From: Gimesia aquarii
GTDB lineage: Bacteria > Planctomycetota > Planctomycetia > Planctomycetales > Planctomycetaceae
Length of the DNA: 64,000 bases
NCBI RefSeq assembly: GCF_007748195.1
Contig: NZ_CP037920.1
Location: forward strand, 1,159,536-1,223,535
Reading direction: 5' to 3'
A program made the position numbers and the translations under genes. The notes below the pieces were generated by a model. That model searched no databases, was not told the DNA's origin, and saw only the letters and a list, made by a program, of their open reading frames with translations. The stretch's first letter is position 1; the number at the start of each line of letters is the position of its first letter. Of the stretch, positions 1 to 6,918 are shown piece by piece.

Positions 1-755
1 TGAAGCTGGGCAATCGCCTGTGCCCCCTCAGCTCCGATCTGGTTATTGTAAAGATTGAGGGATGTGAGATTCTGAAGCTGGGCAATCGCCTGTGCCCCCT
101 CATCTCCGATCTGGTTATTGTAAAGATCGAGGGAGGTGAGATTCTGAAGCTGGGCAATCGCCTGTGCCCCCTCATCTCCGATTTGGTTATTGTTAAGATC
201 GAGGGAGGTGAGATTCTGAAGCTGGGCAATCGCCTGTGCCCCCTCATCTCCGATCTGGTTCCAGTCAAGATCGAGGGATGTGAGATTCTGAAGCTGGGCA
301 ATCCTCTGTGCCCCCTCAGCTCCGATCTGGTTATTGTAAAGATCGAGGGATGTGAGATTCTGAAGCTGGGCAATCGCCTGTGCCCCCTCAGCTCCGATCT
401 GGTTATTGTAAAGATTGAGGGATGTGAGATTCTGAAGCTGGGCAATCGCCTGTGCCCCCTCATCTCCGATCTGGTTATTGTAAAGATTGAGGGAGGTGAG
501 ATTCTGAAGCTGGGCAATCGCCTGTGCCCCCTCAGCTCCGATCTGGTTCCAGTTAAGATTGAGGGAGGTGAGATTCTGGAGCTGGGCAATCGCCTGTGCC
601 CCCTCATCTCCGATCTGGTTCCGGTTAAGATCGAGGGATGTGAGATTCTGGAGCTGGGCAATCGCCTGTGCCCCCTCATCTCCGATCTGGTTCCGGTTAA
701 GATTGAGGGATGTGAGATTCTGGAGCTGGGCAATCGCCTGTGCCCCCTCAGCTCC
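1..755 (-). repeat. 72-bp tandem repeat array encoding LRRs
   Basis: At least ten head-to-tail 72-bp units, nearly identical. Differences cluster at the two codons just before the conserved Asn-Gln (YN, NN, DW, NW or NR) and at an Asn/Asp codon next to the strand leucines. Other recurring changes are Asp/Ala after IG and synonymous ACC/ACA. Such identity implies recent expansion, contraction or gene conversion. Confidence 0.9.
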
Positions 756-1019
756 GATGTGAAAATAAATAATGTTTAATGTTTTCAGATCTTTGAGTTC
801 AGTAATATTATCAAAAGAAAGGCCTGTGCTAATGCGGAAGCATCGTTGATCAGTTTTCAAATACTTGATAATTTCTTGATCGGATAAGGAGCTGATATCG
901 GCATGATTTTGGTTTATGAGAGTAAGTTCGATCCATTCTTCAACCTGTGCTTTTTTCAGAACCCTTTGTAAATCGAAGTTTGATTTTAATATCGGAATGG
1001 GTGGTTTTGTGGAATTCAT
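1..1019 (-). CDS. Leucine-rich-repeat protein, 3' end outside window
   Basis: The minus strand is open from an ATG at 1019 to the window edge, at least 339 codons. The first ~85 residues are non-repetitive and hydrophilic, with no signal peptide. The rest is a tandem array of 24-residue leucine-rich repeats of pattern LTSLxLxxNQIGxEGAQAIA, about ten full copies, the ribonuclease-inhibitor-like type with an amphipathic helix after the strand. LRR arrays act as protein-binding surfaces; the partner is unknown. The gene lies about 185 bp downstream of the TIR/NB-ARC/TPR gene on the same strand, so a joint role is possible (inference). The long plus-strand frame over the same repeats is a shadow of the 72-bp periodicity. 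Stop codon and any C-terminal domain lie left of base 1. Confidence 0.85.
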   Translation of the reverse strand, partial: MNSTKPPIPILKSNFDLQRVLKKAQVEEWIELTLINQNHADISSLSDQEIIKYLKTDQRCFRISTGLSFDNITELKDLKTLNIIYFHIGAEGAQAIAQLQNLTSLNLNRNQIGDEGAQAIAQLQNLTSLDLNRNQIGDEGAQAIAQLQNLTSLNLNWNQIGAEGAQAIAQLQNLTSLNLYNNQIGDEGAQAIAQLQNLTSLNLYNNQIGAEGAQAIAQLQNLTSLDLYNNQIGAEGAQRIAQLQNLTSLDLDWNQIGDEGAQAIAQLQNLTSLDLNNNQIGDEGAQAIAQLQNLTSLDLYNNQIGDEGAQAIAQLQNLTSLNLYNNQIGAEGAQAIAQL

Positions 1020-1106
1020 CGATAGTCCTGATCTGGAAAGTGACTGGAATATTAATGCGATTCAGGTGTGGATAAAATAGTTGCCTCTGCCATAGTAGCT
1101 TCGTTT

Positions 1107-1138
1107 AATGACCGGGTAACTTCTATTACCCGGTCATT
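1107..1138. repeat. Perfect palindrome, copy A (13-bp arms)
   Basis: Arms AATGACCGGGTAA (1107-1119) and TTACCCGGTCATT (1126-1138) around a 6-base loop. The same arms recur at 3861-3893, on the other side of the TIR gene. It lies upstream of the LRR gene, so it could be a regulator site, a hairpin, or one of a dispersed repeat family. Confidence 0.8.
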
Positions 1139-1157
1139 ATTTATCGAGTACACAAAC

Positions 1158-1195
1158 AAAAATGTTCGGGTAACATAAGTTACCAGGTCATTTTT
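1158..1195 (-). terminator. Terminator-like hairpin after the TIR/NB-ARC gene
   Basis: An imperfect inverted repeat (17-base arms, three mismatches, loop near 1175-1178) begins just after the TAA at 1203-1205. On the minus strand it ends in TTTTTG, as a factor-independent terminator would. Its core (GGGTAAC/GTTACC) resembles the perfect palindromes nearby, so it may be a diverged third copy. Confidence 0.55.
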
Positions 1196-1202
1196 GTGCC
1201 TC

Positions 1203-3698
1203 TTAATTATTTCCTTCTTTAGCTTCTATACAAATTTGGTAATTTTCCCTAACAGTTTTCGTGTTCGGATTGTCCAGTCCAACTGTCGATTTCAAGATTT
1301 CGATAGCCTGTCGATAGAGTGTTTCGGCCTCTTCGTAACGCCCTTGGTTTACGTACAAACCAGCCAGATTGTTGAGGCTGGTCGCGAATTCCGGATGGTT
1401 TTCCCCCAGGACCGTACGACGAATTTCCATCGCTTGTCGATAGAGTGTTTCGGCCTCTTCGTAACGCCCCTGGCTTTGATATAAATGAGCCAGATTGTTG
1501 AGGCTGGTCGCGAATTCCGGATGGTTTTCCCCCAGGACCGTACGACTAATTTCCATATCTTGTTGATGGAGCGGTTCGGCCTCTTCGTAACGCCCCTGGC
1601 TTTGATATAAATGAGCCAGATTGTTGAGGCTGGTCGCGAAGAAGGGATGGTTTTCCCCCAGGACCGTACGACGAATTTCCATCGCTTGTCGATAGAGTGT
1701 TTCGGCCTCTTCGTAACGCCCCTGGTTTGCATATAAAACAGCCAGGTTGTTGAGGCTGCTCGCGAAGGAGGGATGGTTTTCCCCCAGGACCGTACGACGA
1801 ATTTCCATCGCCTGTTGATGGAGTGTTTCGGCCTCTTCGTAACGCCCCTGGCTTCTATACAAATCAGCCAGATTGTTGAGGCTGGTCGCGAATTCCGGAT
1901 GGTTTTCCCCTAGGACCGTACGACTAATTTCAATTGCCTGCAAATAGAGTGGTTCTGCCTCTTTATATTCACCGACATGAGAGAATAAATTGGCTTGTTT
2001 ACATGACAATGATCCACTGTTTTCTGATTCAATCCTTGACTGTTTGATGTAATCGTTGGCAACCATTCCTTGTGGTGCAAGACTTCGGCAAACTTGCCAA
2101 TTACCATGCTCAGGCCAGGGATAGATTTCATTGACACAGTTCACTACGCGTTCCTGCCAGATCGATTGCTCATCTTGTGAGTCGATCCTTGACTTCATCA
2201 CTTCCTGAACTAAACGGTGAATACTAAATTCATTCTTCCCAGGCACCATCTGAATCAGGGAATAGTTAAACAATGGCTGAAGTAGATCCGACACGTCATT
2301 GCCAGTCTCTTCAAAAAAATGCTGAATGGATTCGCTCAGATAGTGTGCCCCTTGTGTGATTAATTCTACGGGTATGGAATCAGGGGCAAGGAAAGCACAA
2401 AAACGAAGTACATCAGCGGAAGCCTGTAATTCTTCCTTTTCTTCTATTTCCTGAAAATTGATCAACCAGGTGGTTTCCACGGATTCTGAATACTTGCCGA
2501 AAATTGGTCCTTGTTTTTCTAAAAGCGTCAATTTTGACTCGCTATAGCGACGCAGATAGTTTTCGAAAGTAGAGGCTTTCTTATTATGAAGGTAGGCACC
2601 GGCTTGCTCTAAGGCCAATGGCAATCGATCGAGCTCTTTCGCCAATTTTCGTGCGAATGTCTGTTCCGAATCATTCAACTCACGTGCCACTCGTTTGATT
2701 AAGAAAGCGGTCGCTTGATCCAAAGGTAGTTTGTCGACTTCGATTGGTTCTAGGATTTGCAATTTGTCGAACACACTTGCGCGTGAGGTCAATAGAATAT
2801 GCCCCTGACTTTGGAGTGGTAAGAATCTTTCTAAGGAGTTCGGTTGATCTGCGTTATCAAAAATCAGCAACCAGTTATGATGCTGTTCCAGCCAATTCTT
2901 AAAAGCTGGTATCGCCGTCTCAGCTTCGGTTTCATCGAAGGGGATACTTAATTTTTCACAATAACCGACATAGCTATTTAACAGCAGAAGTAAGGGATCA
3001 GTCTGTTCCCTTTTTTCCTCATCGGTCAACTGGACCCAGAATACAAATTCATATTCTGTTTGATATTTATAAGCATATCGGGCGGCAATTTGTGTTTTGC
3101 CAATGCCCCCCAAACCTCGGATTGCCTGAGTTAGAGCGGTTCGACCACCTGATGTAAGGCGCTTGCGAAGTTCGTTCAGTTCTTTCTTACGGCCGGTAAA
3201 GACAGGGTTTTCTTTGAAGGGAACATCAAAGATCTTAGTTTTTACTGTCGTTATTGTTTGAGCAGCTTCACGAATTCCTCTGGCGACATCTTTAAATGCT
3301 TTGTCGGTGCTGTGCCAGCCAGAACCTGTAATTGCCTTACCATCTTTGGGTAGTGCCTGAAGCTTTCCATAGGGAGCAGAATGCCAATCGCAGTCTCTCA
3401 GGATGACGGGGATGACAACAGCTTGTCTTGAGTTGTGCAACTCCAACGCACGTTTCATTTCTTTTTTGTAGCAGTAATTGGAAGCATTAAAGCTGGAACT
3501 GATCAGTAGCAGTATGATCTCTGCATTCTCCAAATTCTGATCAATTTCATCAGCCCATTCCCCTCCAGCGATAATCCTCCGGTCATGCCATTCGCTAATT
3601 ATTTTTTCATTCCTCAAGAGGCTCAAGTGTTCTTCCAATTCTTCGCGCAGATCTTCGTCCTTATGAGAGTACGAGTAAAAAAGCTGCTTTGGTGACAT
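1203..3698 (-). CDS. TIR / NB-ARC (STAND ATPase) / TPR protein, candidate immune sensor
   Basis: 831 residues in three parts. The TIR domain (about 5-130) starts with LFYSYSHKDE and has the motif SSSFNASNYCYKKE, whose E80 sits where TIR NADases carry the catalytic glutamate. The NB-ARC/STAND ATPase (about 165-500) has a P-loop GLGGIGKT (195-202), Walker B LLIFDNAD (277-284), LLTSR (302-306), LPLAL (359-363) and an MHD-like IHR (493-495). A TPR array of kinesin-light-chain type (about 565-805) has 42-residue units with LGENHP and SLNNLA. In known families TPRs sense a ligand, the ATPase oligomerises and TIR cleaves NAD; here that is inference. GAGGG lies ahead of the ATG. The gene abuts a prophage and an LRR gene. 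Anti-phage defence is likely but unproven; signalling is the alternative. Confidence 0.9.
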   Translation of the reverse strand: MSPKQLFYSYSHKDEDLREELEEHLSLLRNEKIISEWHDRRIIAGGEWADEIDQNLENAEIILLLISSSFNASNYCYKKEMKRALELHNSRQAVVIPVILRDCDWHSAPYGKLQALPKDGKAITGSGWHSTDKAFKDVARGIREAAQTITTVKTKIFDVPFKENPVFTGRKKELNELRKRLTSGGRTALTQAIRGLGGIGKTQIAARYAYKYQTEYEFVFWVQLTDEEKREQTDPLLLLLNSYVGYCEKLSIPFDETEAETAIPAFKNWLEQHHNWLLIFDNADQPNSLERFLPLQSQGHILLTSRASVFDKLQILEPIEVDKLPLDQATAFLIKRVARELNDSEQTFARKLAKELDRLPLALEQAGAYLHNKKASTFENYLRRYSESKLTLLEKQGPIFGKYSESVETTWLINFQEIEEKEELQASADVLRFCAFLAPDSIPVELITQGAHYLSESIQHFFEETGNDVSDLLQPLFNYSLIQMVPGKNEFSIHRLVQEVMKSRIDSQDEQSIWQERVVNCVNEIYPWPEHGNWQVCRSLAPQGMVANDYIKQSRIESENSGSLSCKQANLFSHVGEYKEAEPLYLQAIEISRTVLGENHPEFATSLNNLADLYRSQGRYEEAETLHQQAMEIRRTVLGENHPSFASSLNNLAVLYANQGRYEEAETLYRQAMEIRRTVLGENHPFFATSLNNLAHLYQSQGRYEEAEPLHQQDMEISRTVLGENHPEFATSLNNLAHLYQSQGRYEEAETLYRQAMEIRRTVLGENHPEFATSLNNLAGLYVNQGRYEEAETLYRQAIEILKSTVGLDNPNTKTVRENYQICIEAKEGNN
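1310..1940 (-). repeat. 126-bp tandem repeats encoding TPRs
   Basis: Five almost identical 126-bp units (42 codons) plus a more diverged outer unit near 1950. The same phrase recurs near 1321, 1447, 1573, 1699 and 1825. Near identity at silent sites points to recent duplication or gene conversion. Confidence 0.85.
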
Positions 3699-4021
3699 GT
3701 TTGTAGACCCTCAGTCGTGATAAAATCATTCTAAATTCATAGCAAATGGACGAATGGGCTGTTTCGTATACTAGAACATGTATCGGTCTATATGTACACA
3801 TTCTAAGATGTTAAATTTTTTGCGATACGGAGAATTTACGCAAAATCACCGAAGAGTGAAAATGACCGGGTAAAAAGTAGTTACCCGGTCATTAGTCATT
3901 AATGGATGGCCGCAGGACGTGATATTATTTCATTTAAGTCCAAAAAATGGGCGCGTCTGCGGGAGACCACGACACGAGGCCTCTCAGGGGCTCGGACGAT
4001 CGCAAGATCAGAGCTCACGAA
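3699..4021. other. Intergenic region upstream of the TIR gene
   Basis: About 320 bp with no convincing gene. On the minus strand a weak sigma70-like pair can be read: TTGCTA, 17 bases, TATCAC, 40-70 bases before the TIR start. An imperfect palindrome (ACATGTA/TATATGT arms, 3776-3795) could be an operator. The perfect palindrome copy B lies at 3861-3893. A plus-strand frame from 3906 is not protein-like and overlaps a better minus-strand gene. Confidence 0.4.
3861..3893. repeat. Perfect palindrome, copy B (13-bp arms)
   Basis: Arms AATGACCGGGTAA (3861-3873) and TTACCCGGTCATT (3881-3893) with a 7-base loop. The arms match copy A (1107-1138) exactly, so the TIR gene is bracketed at a spacing of about 2.7 kb. 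Confidence 0.8.
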
Positions 4022-4222
4022 TCATTTAACAGTGTCGTCGATCGACGGAGCAGGCTTGTTTGGCTCCCGCGGGAACTTCTTTTTCAGTTCATTGATTAAC
4101 GGCATCAATTGCTGTTTTGCGAGACGACGAATCGAAGTCTTCTCTTTTGCCGCGTAACGACTTAGCGGCCACCATTCATCAATGTCGAGTTCAATTTGAA
4201 CCGGCTTTGTTTTTCTCTTCAT
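4022..4222 (-). CDS. Small hypothetical protein at the edge of the prophage
   Basis: 66 residues, basic, predicted helical, with a Trp-Trp pair in the first third and a Pro/Lys-rich tail. AAGGGC lies about 7 bases before the ATG. I recognise no family; the size and charge would suit a small DNA-binding or regulatory protein, which is a guess. It is transcribed away from the phage genes, so it marks a strand switch at the element's left edge. The overlapping plus-strand frame (3906-4157) lacks a ribosome binding site. Confidence 0.5.
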   Translation of the reverse strand: MKRKTKPVQIELDIDEWWPLSRYAAKEKTSIRRLAKQQLMPLINELKKKFPREPNKPAPSIDDTVK

Positions 4223-4388
4223 AATCTGCCCTTGACTTTTTGAAACGATACAACGCGAAATTGTTCATGCAAGGAAAAAGCCGGTGCCTACTGATGGAAC
4301 GGGAATCGCCGGTAATTTTCAAGAGCGGACGAGCATGGAAGCAACTCCGCTTTATAACATTTCTTTACTAGGTAAGGAAGCCAGATCG

Positions 4389-4649
4389 ATGTTCGACAAA
4401 CTCCCCCTCAAAGCGCTTGACGGTAAGAAGACATACCTCACTGCATTTCTTACAGTTGTATTTTCCCTAAGCGGAATGTTACTTGGAGAAATTGAGACTG
4501 CTGAAGCAATCAAGCTATTACTAGCTGCTTTTGGCCTCGTCGGGATTGGTCACAAATTGGAAAAGAGTTTGCCGATTCAAATGGAAATTGGAGAACTCGA
4601 ACCATCTATCGAGAGGTATCACGATCCACGTCAGTATTCAGACGAGTGA
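4389..4649 (+). CDS. Small membrane protein, holin-like
   Basis: 86 residues from the ATG at 4389, chosen because AAGGA lies about 10 bases upstream; the frame is open to 4284 but earlier Met codons have poor sites. It has a basic N-terminus, two hydrophobic stretches (about 16-32 and 40-58) and a charged tail. Size, two membrane segments and position directly before spanin-like genes fit a holin, which opens the inner membrane at lysis. This rests on context, since holins share little sequence. Confidence 0.55.
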   Translation: MFDKLPLKALDGKKTYLTAFLTVVFSLSGMLLGEIETAEAIKLLLAAFGLVGIGHKLEKSLPIQMEIGELEPSIERYHDPRQYSDE

Positions 4650-4652
4650 TCA

Positions 4653-4859
4653 ATGGGTGGTATTTTAAGAGCAGTCGCAGTCTTTTTGGAACTGCTGTTT
4701 TTTTTGACAAAGAAAAAACACAGTGATGAAAACGAGCGGCTAGAAGAAGTTGAAAGGATTCAACGCAATGCGACCAAACGAGACGAACAAGCGGTTCAAT
4801 CACAGTTTCACCGTATGCGTACTCGTGGTCGCATTACTAACGATCGAAAGCGGCTGTAA
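4653..4859 (+). CDS. Inner-membrane spanin-like protein (Rz position)
   Basis: 68 residues. One N-terminal membrane anchor (about 4-19) is followed by a highly charged, probably coiled-coil segment (about 22-68). Its 3' half is overlapped in another frame by a lipoprotein gene starting at 4768. A membrane-anchored coiled coil with an out-of-frame overlapping lipoprotein is the Rz/Rz1 pattern; such pairs fuse inner and outer membranes in the last step of lysis. The start is 3 bases after the previous stop. Shorter than typical Rz, so the assignment rests on architecture. Confidence 0.5.
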   Translation: MGGILRAVAVFLELLFFLTKKKHSDENERLEEVERIQRNATKRDEQAVQSQFHRMRTRGRITNDRKRL

Positions 4860-5043
4860 TTTAGTTGATCGCTTCAAGCGTAAACCGGAGCCCAAGGTCA
4901 TCGCGGTACCAGACAAAATGGTACCGGAAATGATCAATAAAGGTGAGCCAGCTCAGTATGACGGCTGGCTGTTTTCAGAGCCACTTTTTAACGAGTACGC
5001 TCCGCACTGGCAAAAGGGGCCTCACTGGAGCGAAAACGAATGA
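4768..5043 (+). CDS. Small lipoprotein, outer-membrane spanin-like (Rz1 position)
   Basis: 91 residues from the ATG at 4768, preceded by AAAGGA at good spacing; a TTG at 4750 is in frame but less likely. A basic N-terminus and hydrophobic segment end in IESGC, so Cys30 would be the lipidated residue. The mature part has prolines and aromatics. The start lies inside the previous gene in another frame, as in Rz/Rz1 pairs, and the stop overlaps the next ATG (ATGA). The lipobox lacks the usual Leu at -3, so lipidation is probable rather than certain. Confidence 0.55.
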   Translation: MRPNETNKRFNHSFTVCVLVVALLTIESGCNLVDRFKRKPEPKVIAVPDKMVPEMINKGEPAQYDGWLFSEPLFNEYAPHWQKGPHWSENE

Positions 5044-5573
5044 TGGCCATTTATCCGGATCCAAATACACCAGATCCAAATTCCACTCGATCGATTTTAT
5101 ATCTCGTATTTTGGATTATTGTATTCATCGTTATGTTGTTGACTCTGCCAGGCTGCCAAACGGACGATCAAAAACAACAGTATCGTCCCTACTATGATCC
5201 CCCTTCAAAACGAACCAGTCCCATGGAAAAGATCCGAAAACCGATCCAGGGAGCTGCTGACCGTGTCGATGAAGTGTTGGAGAAAACTCCAGTGCCGGCC
5301 GTTGCTGGGATTCTGGCCGAAGATGCACTCAACGCGATTGAAAAGGTTGAAACGATAACGGTACAGGAACCGGATCCGGAAGTCATTGAAATAATCGATC
5401 CGGAACCTGATCCGTTGTATGAACCTCAAGAGCAATCAGAATCTGACATTGAATCTGATTCATCAACAGGAATAGGTCTTGTAATCTTCATTGCATTTGT
5501 GGCCCTGATTTATCTTGCATTCAAATTGTTGAAAGGAATGAATTCAGATGTCGAAGACACTGAGCGCAGCTGA
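5040..5573 (+). CDS. Phage lipoprotein with C-terminal membrane segment
   Basis: 177 residues. A hydrophobic N-terminal segment ends in a good lipobox (LPGC, Cys39). The middle is acidic and rich in Pro/Asp/Glu (about 105-140, repeated PDP and PEP). A second hydrophobic segment spans about 143-164, followed by a short charged tail. A lipid anchor at one end and a membrane helix at the other could tether two membranes or leaflets, like a one-gene (unimolecular) spanin; that is inference. The start overlaps the previous stop and the end overlaps the next gene, so the group is translationally coupled. Confidence 0.55.
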   Translation: MMAIYPDPNTPDPNSTRSILYLVFWIIVFIVMLLTLPGCQTDDQKQQYRPYYDPPSKRTSPMEKIRKPIQGAADRVDEVLEKTPVPAVAGILAEDALNAIEKVETITVQEPDPEVIEIIDPEPDPLYEPQEQSESDIESDSSTGIGLVIFIAFVALIYLAFKLLKGMNSDVEDTERS

Positions 5574-6210
5574 TCGACCATCATCAGCTGATTCTATAAA
5601 AGGTTCGATCGAATCAGAAGAGGACCTCGACAAAGCATTGCACGAGCTCTCATTTTTAAATGCTTATGACAAGTCAGTCGATGCGCGATGTTCGGAGCAA
5701 ATCGAATCAATCAAGCGGCAGTATGAACGTAAGAAAGTACTGCCATGCGGTAAAACTACGCTGCAGTATACTAAGGATCGTTATTCACAACTGAGCCAAA
5801 TGGTGATCGACTACTGCAATAATAATCGTTCAACACTGATCAGTAGGAATTCCAAGACACGGAAGTTTCCACACGGTTCGATCAGTTTTAAAGTTCAGCC
5901 ATCAAAGGTTGAATATCGTTCAGGTTTGAATGAAGAGGGCAGTATGAAACTGCTCGATAAACTTTTGCAGTCAACTTTGATCGAAATGATCATGGCTTGG
6001 TTGAAATCAATTTGTATCTTTGGAAAGAACAAAGAAGCTCGCTTGTTATCAGAAGTCATCGAGCTCAAACCTAGGCTCAGTGTTTCTAAGATCAAAAAAG
6101 CATTCGAAGAAGGACGTTTGACTACAGATCATTTGAAACAACTCGGCTTGAAATACTCCCAAGGCAAAGAGCAGTTGACGATCAAGCCGGCTGAATACGA
6201 GCCAGGCTAA
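5548..6210 (+). CDS. gam: Mu Gam-like host-nuclease inhibitor
   Basis: 220 residues. The first ~130 have the Gam pattern: a long helical region, a Lys/Arg/Tyr-rich stretch, then YCNNNR followed by a Gly-Ser strand (HGSISFKV) and a short second strand. Gam of phage Mu is a Ku-like protein that binds linear double-stranded ends and blocks exonucleases such as RecBCD. The last ~80 residues hold a hydrophobic helix and charged helices outside the usual Gam core. The start overlaps the end of the lipoprotein gene by 26 bases. It is the only DNA-metabolism gene in the element besides the integrase and terminase. Confidence 0.75.
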   Translation: MSKTLSAADRPSSADSIKGSIESEEDLDKALHELSFLNAYDKSVDARCSEQIESIKRQYERKKVLPCGKTTLQYTKDRYSQLSQMVIDYCNNNRSTLISRNSKTRKFPHGSISFKVQPSKVEYRSGLNEEGSMKLLDKLLQSTLIEMIMAWLKSICIFGKNKEARLLSEVIELKPRLSVSKIKKAFEEGRLTTDHLKQLGLKYSQGKEQLTIKPAEYEPG

Positions 6211-6215
6211 AAAAT

Positions 6216-6257
6216 CTCGGGTCCTCCCTGGGGGGGCCTGGGGCCGCGCGCGGTTCC
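6216..6257. other. GC-rich intergenic segment, possible packaging site
   Basis: Between the Gam-like gene and the small terminase is a compact GC block: CTCGGGTCC, then a run of seven G, then GGCC and a CGCGCGCG-like stretch, flanked by AT-rich DNA. Cos or pac sites commonly lie just ahead of the terminase genes. No cohesive end can be read by eye, so this is a candidate by position and composition only. Confidence 0.35.
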
Positions 6258-6333
6258 ATAATCGCAATTTTTTTGTTTCAAAACGAAATTTTTAGTCACT
6301 TCTTCTTCTTCCTATTAAAATTCGTTCGATTTT

Positions 6334-6918
6334 ATGGGCAAAAAATCAGCCAAACGATCGACATCGCCCAGGAAAAAAGCCACTTCAAAACGTTTCCCAT
6401 CAAAATCCAAAAAACCAGCTACTAAAAAAACTCCGGAACCAATCAAAGTCCTCTATGGCCAAAAAGCGGCTGCAGAATATTGGGGAAGATCTGACAAAAC
6501 AATTCAGACCTGGATTGCCAACGGTCTTCCAGCAACAAAGTCCGGACGGAAATACAAATTCGTAATCGAAGAATGTCAACCCTGGGTCGACATCCATTTC
6601 AACGAGACGGAATCATCCGAATCAAAAAGACTGAATGAGGATCTAAAAAAAGAGAAGCTCCTGCAAGAACGTTTAAAAACCAAGGATCTGGAACGCAATG
6701 ACCAAATCAAGGACGGTGAATTATTACCACTAGAAGAGTATGAATTGTTTGCGGCCGAATGTGTGATTGAGGCACGCGATCAGCTATTGACGTTGCCTAA
6801 AGAAATGCGTCGTCACCTTTGCAAAAAATGCCAGAGGAAAGTGGAAGAATTACAAAAGATGATCGAACAAACGCTAGAACGTTTATCGGCTGTTGAAGAG
6901 GGACCAGGCAAAGCGTGA
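6334..6918 (+). CDS. Terminase small subunit (Nu1-like)
   Basis: 194 residues. A Lys/Ser-rich N-terminal tail (1-36) precedes a winged helix-turn-helix of the excisionase/Nu1 kind (about 40-88; YWGRSDKTIQTW, then a Gly-Leu-Pro turn and wing). A charged coiled coil follows (about 98-125) and a C-terminal helical part contains CKKC. In lambda-like phages this subunit recognises the packaging site and recruits the large subunit. It overlaps the large subunit start by four bases, supporting the assignment. Confidence 0.8.
   Translation: MGKKSAKRSTSPRKKATSKRFPSKSKKPATKKTPEPIKVLYGQKAAAEYWGRSDKTIQTWIANGLPATKSGRKYKFVIEECQPWVDIHFNETESSESKRLNEDLKKEKLLQERLKTKDLERNDQIKDGELLPLEEYELFAAECVIEARDQLLTLPKEMRRHLCKKCQRKVEELQKMIEQTLERLSAVEEGPGKA

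Noticed and set aside
1-755. CRISPR array
   Set aside because: The regular 72-bp units have no spacers and encode LRRs.
183-779. 198-residue plus-strand repeat ORF
   Set aside because: It is the antisense shadow of the 72-bp LRR array; repeat length divisible by three keeps it open. The minus frame has the LRR pattern and a non-repeat N-terminus.
1203-3698. Plain TPR signalling protein without defence role
   Set aside because: Not excluded, but TIR plus NB-ARC with intact motifs next to phage DNA makes immune-like function more likely.
3906-4157. 83-residue plus-strand frame near the left edge of the prophage
   Set aside because: No ribosome binding site, odd composition, and it overlaps a minus frame with a better start.
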